A stretch of 64,000 nt of DNA from JALORV01 sp035429805 (GCA_035429805.1 DAOMFL010000001.1:62001-126000); one strand, 5' to 3'; counted from the stretch's first letter, positions 18,636-27,927 are shown. Notes: generated by a model from the letters alone, not told the origin. Program-made: numbers and translations.

Positions 18636-19700
18636 TCACGCCTGCGCCAGATCGGCCTGCGACGTGAACGCGTCCGCGAAGAACTGGTCTTCGGGCAGGC
18701 CGCAGACCGTGGTGAAGTCGCGGCGTGCCGCATCGACCATCACCGGCACGCCGCAGGCGTAGACCTGATGCCCTGAGAGGTCCGGGAAGTCCTCCATGAC
18801 CGCACTGTGCACGAATCCGGTGCGGCCGGTCCATGCGTCTTCCGGCAGGGCCTCGGACAGCACCGGCACGTAGCAGAAGTTCGGCTGCTCCTGCGCCCAT
18901 CGGGCCGGCAGCGTGTCGAGGTAGAGGTCTTTCCGCGTACGCGCGCCCCAGTAGAACACGACCGGGCGGAAGGTCTTGCCGGAGTCCTCGCGATTGATGC
19001 CCTCGGCAAAGATGTGTTCGGCCAGCGCCTTGATCGGCGCAAAGCCGGTGCCGCTGGCGAGCAGGATGATCGGACGCGGGTTGTCCTCGCGCAGGAAGAA
19101 CGTGCCCATCGGTCCTTCGACGCGCAGGATGTCGCGCTCCTTGACCGGCTGCGGCCCGATGCCGAACAGGTTGTCGGTGAAGACGCCGCCCGCCATATGC
19201 CGGATGTGGAACTGCAGCTGCTCGTCCGCATGCGGCGGGGTCGCGATCGAGTAGTGCCGGCGCGTTCCATCGCGCAGGATGAACTCGAGATACTGGCCCG
19301 CGAGGTACTGCAGCCGCTCGGTCGCAGGCAGCTGCAGCGAGACGATCGCGACGTCCGGCGCGACCCGTTCGATACGGGCGATGCGCGCCGGCATCTTCTT
19401 GATCGGGATGTCGCCGAATCCAGTCAGTTCGCGCGCCTCGATCGTCACGTCGCTCTGCGGCCGCGAGCAGCAGACGAGCGCCAGCCCCCTCGCCTCGTCC
19501 TCCGCGGAGAGCGCCGAAGCGGAATGGGGTCCATGCACCAGCCGTCCATCAAGCAGCTTGCCGCGGCAGGTGCCGCAGGCGCCATTTTTGCAGCCATAGG
19601 CGATGCCGATCCCCTGGCGCAGCGCGGCCGCCAAGACGGTTTCGTCGCCTTCGACCGCGAAGGAGCGTCCGCTCGGACGGATCGTGACCTTGAAGCTCAT
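18636..19700 (-). CDS. 2Fe-2S/FAD NAD(P)H oxidoreductase (CDP-6-deoxy-delta-3,4-glucoseen reductase type)
   Basis: 354 residues. An N-terminal plant-type ferredoxin domain has cysteines in GCKNGACGTCRGKLL and LVCCSRP. An FAD domain follows with the RHYSIATPP flavin motif, and an NAD(P) domain with PIILLASGTGFAPIKAL and ending VYACGVPVMVDAARRDF. The family (AscD-like) passes electrons from NAD(P)H through FAD to the iron-sulfur centre for a partner dehydratase or oxygenase. Burkholderiales often carry this gene beside an epimerase, as here, without a deoxysugar cluster, so the real partner is unknown. The divergent epimerase ATG lies only 13 bases away. Confidence 0.85.
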   Translation of the reverse strand: MSFKVTIRPSGRSFAVEGDETVLAAALRQGIGIAYGCKNGACGTCRGKLLDGRLVHGPHSASALSAEDEARGLALVCCSRPQSDVTIEARELTGFGDIPIKKMPARIARIERVAPDVAIVSLQLPATERLQYLAGQYLEFILRDGTRRHYSIATPPHADEQLQFHIRHMAGGVFTDNLFGIGPQPVKERDILRVEGPMGTFFLREDNPRPIILLASGTGFAPIKALAEHIFAEGINREDSGKTFRPVVFYWGARTRKDLYLDTLPARWAQEQPNFCYVPVLSEALPEDAWTGRTGFVHSAVMEDFPDLSGHQVYACGVPVMVDAARRDFTTVCGLPEDQFFADAFTSQADLAQA

Positions 19701-19705
19701 AGAAT
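19700..19705 (+). promoter_or_regulatory. -10 TAGAAT 8 bases before the epimerase ATG
   Basis: TAGAAT is followed by 8 bases and then ATG at 19714, so the predicted start of transcription is at or next to the start codon (leaderless mRNA). It overlaps the start codon of the divergent reductase gene. Confidence 0.4.
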
Positions 19706-19713
19706 CGCGCGAT

Positions 19714-20661
19714 ATGGGAAGCTTGAGGCCCGTGCCGCCGTCGCATGCAGGTCGTTCACGACGCAAACTGGGCCGGCCGCGCCTGCTGATTGTCGGCTGC
19801 GGCGATGTCGGGCTGCGCATTGTCTCACGGCTCGCCGCGCGCTTTCGGCTGTTTGCGATGACGTCGACGCCCGCTCGCATGGACCTGCTGCGCGCCGCGG
19901 GAGCGCTGCCGATCCCCGGCAATCTCGACCGGCGCGCCTCGCTGACGCGCCTGCGCGGGCTTGCGCCGCGGCTTATGCACCTCGCGCCACCGGGCAACGC
20001 CAGCGCCAACGATCCGCGCACGCGAAGGCTCGCGGACGTGCTCACCGGCAGCATCGAGCGCGCTGTTTACATCAGCACTTCAGGCGTCTACGGCGACTAC
20101 GGCGGACGCATGATCGACGAAACCGCGCGCCTGCGGCCCGCCAATGAGAGGGCAGTGCGCCGTATTGACGCCGAGCGCTTGATGCGAAGCCGACTGCACG
20201 CTGCCGTACTGCGCGTGCCGGGAATCTACGCGCACGATCGCCTGCCGCTCGATCGCCTGCGGCAGCGGCTGCCCGCGCTCCAGGAAGCCGACGACGTGTA
20301 CACGAACCATATCCATGCCGATGACCTCGCGCGCATCACGATCGCAGCGCTGGCACGCGGCGCCCCGGGGCGCGTCTACAACGCGGTGGACGACAGCCGC
20401 TACACGATGGGCACCTACTTCGATGCCGTTGCCGATGCCACCGGACTGTCGCGACCGCCACGCCTGCCGCGGGCTCAGCTCAAGGCGGCGGTGTCGCCGA
20501 TGATGTATTCGTTCATGACCGAGTCGCGCCAGCTCTCGAACCACCGGCTGAAACGCGAGCTCGGCTTCCGTTTCCTGTACCCGACCGTGGCCGATGCTCT
20601 TTCGAGCCTGCGTCCGGGCCCGACGATCGGCGAGCCGCTCCCTCCGCCCGGGAAACCCTGA
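19714..20661 (+). CDS. NAD(P)-dependent epimerase/dehydratase-like protein (SDR-extended)
   Basis: 315 residues. The nucleotide-binding motif is LLIVGCGDVGLRIVSRL, which has the atypical GCGDVG pattern found in YeeZ-like atypical SDRs rather than GxxGxxG. YISTSGVYGDYGGRMIDE holds the Ser/Tyr region, and VYTNHIHADDLARITI is the conserved C-terminal substrate-side loop. Substrate unknown. The start at 19714 is chosen because it directly follows a TAGAAT hexamer and gives a sensible N terminus; an in-frame start at 19603 would lie inside the divergent gene. Confidence 0.78.
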   Translation: MGSLRPVPPSHAGRSRRKLGRPRLLIVGCGDVGLRIVSRLAARFRLFAMTSTPARMDLLRAAGALPIPGNLDRRASLTRLRGLAPRLMHLAPPGNASANDPRTRRLADVLTGSIERAVYISTSGVYGDYGGRMIDETARLRPANERAVRRIDAERLMRSRLHAAVLRVPGIYAHDRLPLDRLRQRLPALQEADDVYTNHIHADDLARITIAALARGAPGRVYNAVDDSRYTMGTYFDAVADATGLSRPPRLPRAQLKAAVSPMMYSFMTESRQLSNHRLKRELGFRFLYPTVADALSSLRPGPTIGEPLPPPGKP

Positions 20662-20708
20662 TGCAGTCGCAGGCAAAATAGCCCGAACGCGGAGGGAGGA
20701 GCATCGAA

Positions 20709-21728
20709 ATGGGCGAGCAGGCCGGTCGGGCAGCGCGATTGCTGGCGCTGTACCGGACGATGGCGCGCATCCGAGCGTTCGAGGATGCCGCCGAAGTTGC
20801 GAGCCAGGGCGGCGTGCAGGTCTGGGGCATGGAAGCCTCCGCCACGCCGGCCAGGGTGCGCGGTCCGCTGCATCTGTCGAGCGGACAGGAGGCCGTGCCG
20901 GCCGGCGTCTGCATCAACCTGCAGCGCCACGACCTGCTGACTTCGACGCATCGCGGCCACGGCCACACGCTGGCCAAGGGCGCGGACATGACGAAGATGA
21001 TGTGCGAGCTGTTCGGGCGAGCCACCGGCTGCAACGGCGGCAAGGGCGGCTCGATGCACATCGCCGACTTCAGCGTCGGCATGCTCGGGGCCAATGGCGT
21101 GGTCGCGGCGGGCATTCCGATCGCGACCGGCGCCGCCCATGCGCTGAAGCTGCGCGGCTCCGATGCCATCGTCGCCTGCTTCTTTGGCGACGGTGCGATC
21201 AACCGCGGTCCGTTCCTCGAGGGCCTCAACTGGGCGCAGATCTACAGCCTCCCGGTGCTGTTCGTCTGCGAGGACAACCGCGTCGCGGCCACCACTCCGA
21301 CGTCCTCGATGACCGCGGGCCGCGGCGCGGCCGAGCGCGCGCGGGCGCTCGGCATCGAGGCACGCGAAGTGGACGGCAATGACGTCGAGGCGGTCGATCG
21401 GGTTTCCGCGGAGCTGATCGCCCGGGTGCGCAGCGGCCGGCCGGCGCTGCTGCACGCGATCACGTACCGGATCAAGGGCCACGTCTCGGTGGATGCGGGC
21501 GCGTATCGTGACCCCGAGGAGGTCGAACGCGCCCGCCAGGACGAGCCGCTGCCGCGCACGCGGGCGCTGCTGGCTGGGCTGGGCGAAGGCGGCGCGGCCG
21601 CAAGGATCGATGCCGAGGCGCAGCGCGAGATATCCGCAGCGCTGGCCGCGGCCGAGTCTGCGCCGTGGCCGGCAGCGGCAGCCGCCTTCGAGGACGTGAT
21701 CAGCACCGGAGTCGGCCAGTGGCGCTGA
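20709..21728 (+). CDS. TPP-dependent 2-oxoacid (or acetoin) dehydrogenase E1, alpha subunit
   Basis: 339 residues. Contains LHLSSGQEAVPAG, STHRGHGHTLAKG, GGKGGSMHIAD and the thiamine-diphosphate motif beginning FFGDGAINRGPFLEGLN and closing CEDNRVA. These match the PdhA/AcoA family. The usual N-terminal lead is followed by an unusual insert-like stretch (about 30-55, SQGGVQVWGMEASATPARVRG) before the conserved LHLSSGQE. It is translationally coupled to the beta gene. No E2 or E3 is nearby; a TRAP transporter follows instead, so this may be an acetoin- or 2-oxoacid-cleaving enzyme using an E2 encoded elsewhere. Confidence 0.83.
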   Translation: MGEQAGRAARLLALYRTMARIRAFEDAAEVASQGGVQVWGMEASATPARVRGPLHLSSGQEAVPAGVCINLQRHDLLTSTHRGHGHTLAKGADMTKMMCELFGRATGCNGGKGGSMHIADFSVGMLGANGVVAAGIPIATGAAHALKLRGSDAIVACFFGDGAINRGPFLEGLNWAQIYSLPVLFVCEDNRVAATTPTSSMTAGRGAAERARALGIEAREVDGNDVEAVDRVSAELIARVRSGRPALLHAITYRIKGHVSVDAGAYRDPEEVERARQDEPLPRTRALLAGLGEGGAAARIDAEAQREISAALAAAESAPWPAAAAAFEDVISTGVGQWR

Positions 21729-22714
21729 CCACCCGCATGACCTATGCGCTCGCCGCCGGCGAAGCGCTCGCCGCCGCCATGCGTGCCGACGGGCGCGTCG
21801 TGGCGGTCGGTGAAGACCTCGGCCGCGGTGGCGTGTTCGGCCAGTATCGCAGCCGCGGCGCCGACGGTGCGCTGCGCCCGTTGCAGCAGGAGTTCGGCGC
21901 GGCGCGCGTCATCGATACCCCGATCTCGGAGGCGAACATCATGGGCGCCGCTGTCGGCATGGCGCTGGCCGGCCTGCGCCCCGTCGTCGAGATGCGCGTC
22001 ATCGACTTCGCGCTGTGCGGCATGGACGAACTCGTCAACCAGGCGGCGAAGAACCGCTTCATGTTCGGTGGCCAGGGCCGCGTTCCACTGGTGGCGCGCA
22101 TGCCGATCGGGCTGTGGTCGGCGTCGGCAGCGCAGCACTCGCAGAGTCTGGAGTCGTGGTTCGCGCATGTGCCCGGACTCGTCGTCGTCTGTCCCGCCAC
22201 GCCGCAGGACAATCACGGCCTGCTCACCGCAGCACTGGCCTGCGGCGACCCGGTCACCTACCTCGAGCACAAGGAGCTGTGGGGCCTGGAGGGCGAGGTC
22301 GACACCGGCGTCACCGTGCCGCTCGGCCGGGCACGCGTCGCGCGCGCCGGAGGCGACCTGACGCTCGTCACGTGGTCCCGCACCCTGCATGAGTCACTCG
22401 CCGCGGCCGACGCGCTGGCCCGGGACGGCATCGAGTGCGAGGTCATCGACCTGCGCACGTTGTGGCCGTGGGACCGCGGCGCCGTCATGACGTCATGCGC
22501 GAAGACGCAGCGCCTGCTGGTCGCACACGAGGCGGTGCAGGCGGCAGGATTCGGCGCGGAGATCGCCGCCAGCGTGGCCGAGGAACTGGGTTGCGCGGTC
22601 CGGCGCATCGGCGCGCCGCGGATACCGGTCGGCTACGCTCCCACGCTCGAAAGCGAGGCGCGCGTGGACGCCGACAGGATTGCCGCGGCAGCCCGCTCGC
22701 TGCTGCAACGCTGA
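21719..22714 (+). CDS. TPP-dependent 2-oxoacid (or acetoin) dehydrogenase E1, beta subunit
   Basis: 331 residues from a GTG start that overlaps the end of the alpha gene by 10 bases (an internal ATG at 21737 is the alternative). Conserved segments are AVGEDLGRGGVFGQY, IDTPISEANIMGAAVGMALAG, MPIGLWSASAAQHSQSLESWFAHVPGL (adjacent parts) and DLRTLWPWD. It forms the alpha2-beta2 E1 enzyme with the upstream product. The C-terminal transketolase domain is complete. Confidence 0.84.
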   Translation: MALTTRMTYALAAGEALAAAMRADGRVVAVGEDLGRGGVFGQYRSRGADGALRPLQQEFGAARVIDTPISEANIMGAAVGMALAGLRPVVEMRVIDFALCGMDELVNQAAKNRFMFGGQGRVPLVARMPIGLWSASAAQHSQSLESWFAHVPGLVVVCPATPQDNHGLLTAALACGDPVTYLEHKELWGLEGEVDTGVTVPLGRARVARAGGDLTLVTWSRTLHESLAAADALARDGIECEVIDLRTLWPWDRGAVMTSCAKTQRLLVAHEAVQAAGFGAEIAASVAEELGCAVRRIGAPRIPVGYAPTLESEARVDADRIAAAARSLLQR

Positions 22715-22734
22715 GCCCACCTTCCGGAGCATCG

Positions 22735-23244
22735 ATGCCGCACGACGAGACGCAACTCCCCACCGACACATCGCCGGAACCCAGGATGCGCGTACCGCTC
22801 GCGATCGAGGATGTGTTCGCCGCCGCCTGCATGGCAGCGCTCGCGGTGATCACCTTCGCCAACGTGGTGCTGCGCTACTTCACCGACGAATCGATCGCCT
22901 GGACCGAGGAAATCTCGATCGGCATCATGGTCGTGATGACCCTGACCGCGGCCGGTGCCGCGGTCGCGCGCGAGCGCCACATCCGCATCGATTACTTCCT
23001 GGAACGCGGTTCACCGCAGCGGCAGCGGCTGTTCGCCTTGATAGGTGCTGGCGCGGTGGTGCTGCTCTTCACCTTGATGGCGGTGCTGGGCGGGCGAATG
23101 GTCTGGGACGAATTTCGCTTCGGCGAGACTTCTCCCGGCATCGGTGTGCCGAAGTGGTGGTACTCGATCTGGCTGCCCGTACTCTCGATCGCCATCACGC
23201 TGCGCGCCGTCGGCGTGTTCCTGAGAAAGTGGCGAAGCAGATGA
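22735..23244 (+). CDS. dctQ: TRAP transporter small membrane subunit (DctQ)
   Basis: 169 residues with four hydrophobic helices, including a first around FAAACMAALAVITFANVVLRYF. The DctQ pattern RYFTDESIAWTEEISIGIMV and GAAVARERHIRIDYFL is clear. It forms the inner-membrane partner of the large subunit, whose ATG overlaps its stop (ATGA). A CCGGAG run sits before the ATG. Confidence 0.88.
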   Translation: MPHDETQLPTDTSPEPRMRVPLAIEDVFAAACMAALAVITFANVVLRYFTDESIAWTEEISIGIMVVMTLTAAGAAVARERHIRIDYFLERGSPQRQRLFALIGAGAVVLLFTLMAVLGGRMVWDEFRFGETSPGIGVPKWWYSIWLPVLSIAITLRAVGVFLRKWRSR

Positions 23245-24539
23245 CTGCCACGCTGCTCGTTGTCCTGTTCCTGGCGCTGATGCTGATAGGCACGCCGATC
23301 GGCGTGGCACTGGCCATCGGCGGCGCCACCGCGATCGCCGTCGCCAACTTCGACGTGCAGTGGTTCAGCCTGCTCGCGGTGCCGCAGAACTTTTATGCCG
23401 GCATCGCCAAGTATCCGCTGCTGGCGATCCCGATGTTCGTGCTCCTCGGCGTCATCTTCGACCGCTCGGGCGTGGCGCAGCGCCTGGTTGACTTCGCGGT
23501 GTCCATCGTCGGTCGCGGCCCCGGCATGCTGCCGCTGGTGGCGATCGCGGTCGCCATGTTCCTCGGCGGGATCTCGGGCTCAGGTCCGGCCAACGCGGCC
23601 GCCGTGGGCAGCGTGATGATCGGTGCCATGTCGCGCGCAGGCTACCCGCCCTCGTTCTCCGCGAGCGTTGTCGGCGCTGCGGCGGCCACCGATATCCTCA
23701 TCCCGCCGTCGATCGCCTTCATCGTGTACTCGGTGCTGGTTCCGGGCGCGTCGGTGCCGGCGCTTTTCGCCGCCGGCATGATTCCAGGAATCCTGTGCGG
23801 CATCGCGCTGATCGTGCCGTCGGTCTGGCTGGCGCGCAAGCACGGCTTCGGCGCTGCCGAGGCGAACCTGCCGCGGCCGTCGTTCTGGAAGAGCCTGCGC
23901 GAGGCCACCTGGGGATTGGCAGCGCCGTTCCTGATCCTGGGCGGCATGCGCGCCGGCTGGTTCACGCCGACAGAAGCGGCGGTCGTGGCCGTCTTCTACG
24001 GGCTCTTCATCGGCTTCTTCGTGCACCACACGATGCGGCTGAAGGATCTTTATCCGATATTGCGCGACGCGGCCGAAACATCGGCGGTGATCCTGATCGT
24101 GGTTGCGCTGGCGGGCATCTTCGCCTGGTCACTGTCGACGCTGGGTGTCATCGACCCCCTGGCGCGGGCGATCGTCAGTTCCGGCCTCCCCGAAGCCGGC
24201 GTGCTGGCGATGCTGATCGTGATGCTGATCGTTACCGGCATGTTCCTGGACGGGATCTCGATCTTCCTCATCTTCGTGCCGATGCTGCTACCAATCGCGC
24301 AGGCCTACCACTGGGACCTGGTCTGGTTCGGCGTCATCCTCACGCTCAAGGTCGCGCTCGGCCAGTTCACCCCGCCGCTGGCCGTGAACCTGATGGTCTC
24401 GTGCAAAATCGCGGGGGTCAGCATGGAGAGCACGGTGCGCTGGGTCGTCTGGATGCTTGCCGCCATGTTCGTCGTGATGGTGATGGTGCTGATCTTCCCG
24501 CCGATCGCGACCTGGCTGCCTGAGGTACTGGGCTACTAG
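23241..24539 (+). CDS. dctM: TRAP transporter large membrane subunit (DctM)
   Basis: 432 residues, about 12-14 hydrophobic helices. Diagnostic stretches are GTPIGVALAIGGATAIA, LGGISGSGPANAAAVGSVMI, ATDILIPPSIAFIVYSVL and LALGQFTPPLAVNLMV-like TPPLAVNLMVSCKIAGVS near the end. It forms the sodium-coupled channel for the organic acid bound by DctP. Confidence 0.92.
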   Translation: MTATLLVVLFLALMLIGTPIGVALAIGGATAIAVANFDVQWFSLLAVPQNFYAGIAKYPLLAIPMFVLLGVIFDRSGVAQRLVDFAVSIVGRGPGMLPLVAIAVAMFLGGISGSGPANAAAVGSVMIGAMSRAGYPPSFSASVVGAAAATDILIPPSIAFIVYSVLVPGASVPALFAAGMIPGILCGIALIVPSVWLARKHGFGAAEANLPRPSFWKSLREATWGLAAPFLILGGMRAGWFTPTEAAVVAVFYGLFIGFFVHHTMRLKDLYPILRDAAETSAVILIVVALAGIFAWSLSTLGVIDPLARAIVSSGLPEAGVLAMLIVMLIVTGMFLDGISIFLIFVPMLLPIAQAYHWDLVWFGVILTLKVALGQFTPPLAVNLMVSCKIAGVSMESTVRWVVWMLAAMFVVMVMVLIFPPIATWLPEVLGY

Positions 24540-24580
24540 TCGGGAACGAATTGTTTTCAACCAGAAGCAAGGAGACATAG

Positions 24581-25609
24581 ATGAAGCGACGCTTCCTGCT
24601 GGCCGCAGCGGCCGGCGCGATGGCTGCCACGCTCGCCGCGCCAGCGCTGGCACAGACGAACTACAAGTCCGAATACAAGCTGTCGACAGTCGTCCCCGCG
24701 TCCTTCCCGTGGGGCAAGGGCGGCGAGATCTGGGCCGATCTCGTGCGGCAGCGGACCAACGGCCGCATCAACATCAAGCTGTATCCGGGGGTGTCGCTGG
24801 TGCAAGGCGATCAGACGCGCGAGTTCACCGCGATCCGCCAGGGCATCATCGACATGGCGATCGGCTCGACGATCAACTGGTCGCCGCAGGTCAAGGAGCT
24901 GAACCTCTTCTCGCTGCCGTTCCTGATGCCCGATTACAAGGCGATCGACGCGCTGACGCAGGGCCCGGTCGGCAAGGACATCTTTGCCATCCTCGAGAAG
25001 CAGGGCGTGGTGCCGCTTGCCTGGGGCGAGAACGGCTTCCGCGAGCTCACCAATTCCAAGCGCGAGGTGCGCAAGCCCGACGACCTGAAGGGCCTGAAGA
25101 TCCGCGTGGTCGGCTCGCCGCTCTTCCTCGCGACCTTCCAGGCGCTCGGCGCCAACCCGACGCAGATGAGCTGGGCCGACGCACAACCGGCGTTCGCGTC
25201 AGGAGCGGTCGACGGCCAGGAAAATCCGATGTCGATCTTCACCGCCGCCAAGCTGCAGACGGTGGGCCAGAAAAACGTGACGATGTGGGGCTACGTGGCT
25301 GATCCGCTGATCTTCGTCGTCAACAAGGAAGTCTGGGAAAGCTGGACCCCGGCCGACCGCGAGATCGTGCGCCAGGCCGCCATCGACGCCGGCAAGCAGG
25401 AAATTGCGCTGGCGCGCAAAGGGCTCGACGAGCCGGGCCAGCCGTTGCTGAAGGACATCGAAGGCATGGGCGTGAAGGTCGTCCGCCTGACCCCCGCCGA
25501 GCGCAACGACTTCGTCACCGCCACGCGCCGCGTCTACTCGCAGTGGAAGGCACAGATCGGCCCGGGGCTGGTCGACAAGGCAGAAGCGTCAGTCGCGGCG
25601 CGCAAGTAG
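24581..25609 (+). CDS. dctP: TRAP transporter substrate-binding protein (DctP)
   Basis: 342 residues. A signal peptide (MKRRFLLAAAAGAMAATLAAPALAQ) precedes a DctP fold with GGEIWADLVRQRTNGRINIKLY-type opening and the conserved substrate-carboxylate region LKGLKIRVVGSPLFLATFQALGANP, then GAVDGQENP. The arginine in KIRVV should bind the carboxylate. An AAGGAG site lies 9 bases upstream. With E1 alpha/beta and the DctQM genes it forms one operon; a 2-oxoacid or hydroxyacid substrate is an inference from the neighbours. Confidence 0.9.
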   Translation: MKRRFLLAAAAGAMAATLAAPALAQTNYKSEYKLSTVVPASFPWGKGGEIWADLVRQRTNGRINIKLYPGVSLVQGDQTREFTAIRQGIIDMAIGSTINWSPQVKELNLFSLPFLMPDYKAIDALTQGPVGKDIFAILEKQGVVPLAWGENGFRELTNSKREVRKPDDLKGLKIRVVGSPLFLATFQALGANPTQMSWADAQPAFASGAVDGQENPMSIFTAAKLQTVGQKNVTMWGYVADPLIFVVNKEVWESWTPADREIVRQAAIDAGKQEIALARKGLDEPGQPLLKDIEGMGVKVVRLTPAERNDFVTATRRVYSQWKAQIGPGLVDKAEASVAARK

Positions 25610-25628
25610 GACTGCAGAGCAGTCGACG

Positions 25629-25658
25629 CGGCGCCGCACTGCATGGCATGCGGCGCCG
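25629..25658. repeat. 10-bp inverted repeat after dctP
   Basis: CGGCGCCGCA and its exact complement TGCGGCGCCG are separated by 10 bases, 20 bp after the dctP stop. There is no T-run; it may act as a 3' end structure. The rest of the 140 bp before tRNA-Thr holds nothing else recognised. Confidence 0.45.
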
Positions 25659-25752
25659 TTGCTGCAACTGGATTGGCGCTCCGGTGCAGTAGTGGGCGGT
25701 GTTCCCGCGAGCGCCGGAACGGCGGAGTCAGCTCGGGACTCCGGCGCTACAG

Positions 25753-25828
<76 letters not shown>

Positions 25829-25896
25829 CCTGAGGCAAGCTCGCGATTATACGGGCCACCCCCGAGGCCAGCAATTTTGCGCTGGAGCGTCCGACC

Positions 25897-26793
25897 TTGA
25901 ACTACGCCCTGCTGATGCTGCCCGACTTCGGGCTGATCATGCTGGGCGCGCTGCTTGCGCGGCGGCTTGGGTTCAATCGCGGCTTCTGGGACGGCGCCGA
26001 GCGGCTCGTCTACTACGCCCTGTTTCCGCCGCTGCTGTTCACCGCAATTGCGAACGCCCGGTTCTCGCTGGCGAGCGAGGGCCGAATGCTGGTTGCTGCG
26101 GTCGGCGCCTTCCTCGCGGCGGTCGCGCTCGGCTTCGCGGCACGCTGGGTGCTGCGGCCGCAGCCGGCGTTCTTTGCGAGCTGCGTGCAGACGGCGTTCC
26201 GCTACAACTCCTACGTCGGGCTGGCGCTGGCGCAGTCGCTTGCGGGCTCGACCGGCGTCGCGCTGCTGGCGCTGATCCTCGCGTTCTGCGTGCCGCTGGC
26301 GAACGTCTTCGCTGTCTACGCGCTGGCGCGGCATCGGCAGACCGGCGTGCTGCGCGAGATGGCAATCAATCCGCTGATCCTGTCCACCGTTTCGGGCCTC
26401 GCGGCGAACCTGCTCGGCCTCGAGTTGCCGCCACTGCTCAACACGTTTCTTACACGGCTCGGCTCGGCGAGCCTCGCGCTGGGGCTGCTTTGCATCGGCG
26501 CCGGGCTCACCTTTGCGTCGGTGCACGAGGAACGCCCGACGATGGCGTGGCTGGTGGCGGTGAAGCTGGGGGCAAAGCCCGCCATCGCGCTCTTGCTGAT
26601 CCACGCGCTCGGGCTCACCGGCGTGCCGGCACTGATCGTGCTGCTGTTCGCGGCGCTGCCGACGGCGTCCAGCGCCTACATCCTCGCGGCCCGCATGGGC
26701 GGGCACGCAACCCCGGTGGCCTACGCGATCACCGTGCAGACCCTGCTGGCGATGCTGACGCTGCCGCTGTGGATCAGTCTCGCGCCGCGCTGA
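25897..26793 (+). CDS. AEC-family (auxin efflux carrier-like) transporter
   Basis: 298 residues and about ten hydrophobic helices. It opens with LPDFGLIMLGALLARRLGF, has the conserved YNSYVGLALAQSLAGSTGV in the middle, and ends PTASSAYILAARMGGHATPVAYAIT, a hallmark of bacterial PIN/AEC carriers (malate/malonate or amino-acid efflux in studied cases). The start is a TTG at 25897. Its 3' end overlaps the convergent queG by 20 bp. Confidence 0.82.
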   Translation: MNYALLMLPDFGLIMLGALLARRLGFNRGFWDGAERLVYYALFPPLLFTAIANARFSLASEGRMLVAAVGAFLAAVALGFAARWVLRPQPAFFASCVQTAFRYNSYVGLALAQSLAGSTGVALLALILAFCVPLANVFAVYALARHRQTGVLREMAINPLILSTVSGLAANLLGLELPPLLNTFLTRLGSASLALGLLCIGAGLTFASVHEERPTMAWLVAVKLGAKPAIALLLIHALGLTGVPALIVLLFAALPTASSAYILAARMGGHATPVAYAITVQTLLAMLTLPLWISLAPR

Positions 26794-27895
26794 CGCCCTG
26801 CGCGTGGCGCGCCAGCGCCCATTCGACGTGCTCGCGTACCAGCGCGCTCGCATCGCCGCGCCGGGACTGCAGGGCTGCAATCACGACAGCGGAAGTCGGC
26901 GCATTGCCGAGTGCCACCGCCAGGTTGCGCAGCCAGCGCTCGTAGCCGATGCGGCGGATCGCGGAGCCGGCGGTGCGCGCTTCAAAGTCGGCCGCGCTCC
27001 AGTCGAAGAGTTCGACAAGACTTGCGTCGTCGTAGCCGTTGCGCACCGCGTAGTCGGGCAGTTCGCTGCGCCGCGCGTACTTGTTCCACGGGCACACCAG
27101 CTGGCAGTCGTCGCAGCCGTAGATGCGATTGCCGATCAGCGGCCGCAGCTCCTCGGGGATCGACCCGGAGTGCTCGATCGTCAGGTACGAGATGCAGCGG
27201 CGCGCGTCGAGCTGGTACGGCCCGGTGATCGCGCCGGTGGGGCAGGCCTCGATGCAGCGGCTGCAGGTTCCGCAGCGTTCGGCGACCGGCGCATCGACCG
27301 GCAATGGCAGGTCCGTGAGGATCTCGCCAAGGAAGAACATCGAACCGGCGTCCTGCGCAAGCAGCAGCGTGTGCTTGCCGCGCCAGCCGAGCCCGGCCTT
27401 GCGCGCCAGTTCCACTTCGAGCACCGGCGCTGAATCGGTCGCGACGCGGTAGCGGAAGGACCCGACAGCGCCCTCGATGCGCCCGGCAAGCTCCTGCAAT
27501 CGTCCGCGCAGCACCTTGTGATAGTCGCGGCCGCGCGCGTACAGCGAGACGACGGCCGCTCCCGGCTCGTTCAGACGCGCGAGTTCGTGCGTCGACCAGT
27601 CCGCGCGCGTCGTCGCCGGCAGGTAGTCCATGCGCGCGCTGATCACACGCAACGCACCGGGCAGCAGACGCGCCGGTTCGGCGCGCAGCGGCGCGTGCCG
27701 CGCCATGTAGTCCATCGTGCCGTGTCGCCCGTCGTGCAGCCACGCGTCGAGCCGACGCGCGGCCTCGGCGACGTCGATGTCGGTGACTCCGATGCGGGCA
27801 AAGCCGAGTTCGGCACCCCAGCTTCGAACGCGGTCGACGAGCGCGGCGCCGTCCACGGCAGGCGCGCAGGTATCCTCGCCGCGATCCGCTTTCAT
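26774..27895 (-). CDS. queG: epoxyqueuosine reductase
   Basis: 373 residues. It is a cobalamin- and iron-sulfur-dependent enzyme that makes the last step to queuosine in tRNA. The two 4Fe-4S motifs are CGTCSRCIEACPTGA and CDDCQLVCPWNK, and YGCDDCQ is preceded by the family's PEELRPLIGNRIYG. queA and tgt of the same pathway are near the end of this window. The start at 27895 is preferred: TAGAAT ends 7 bases upstream, so the mRNA is probably leaderless; an ORF start at 28015 would overlap tsaE. Confidence 0.93.
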   Translation of the reverse strand: MKADRGEDTCAPAVDGAALVDRVRSWGAELGFARIGVTDIDVAEAARRLDAWLHDGRHGTMDYMARHAPLRAEPARLLPGALRVISARMDYLPATTRADWSTHELARLNEPGAAVVSLYARGRDYHKVLRGRLQELAGRIEGAVGSFRYRVATDSAPVLEVELARKAGLGWRGKHTLLLAQDAGSMFFLGEILTDLPLPVDAPVAERCGTCSRCIEACPTGAITGPYQLDARRCISYLTIEHSGSIPEELRPLIGNRIYGCDDCQLVCPWNKYARRSELPDYAVRNGYDDASLVELFDWSAADFEARTAGSAIRRIGYERWLRNLAVALGNAPTSAVVIAALQSRRGDASALVREHVEWALARHAQGVSAARD

Positions 27896-27902
27896 GCAGG
27901 GA

Positions 27903-27908
27903 ATTCTA
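27903..27908 (-). promoter_or_regulatory. -10 TAGAAT 7 bases before queG
   Basis: On the minus strand TAGAAT is followed by 7 bases and the queG ATG, the spacing expected for a leaderless mRNA. No clear -35. Confidence 0.4.
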
Positions 27909-27927
27909 GGTGCACGACGTGCCTTCG

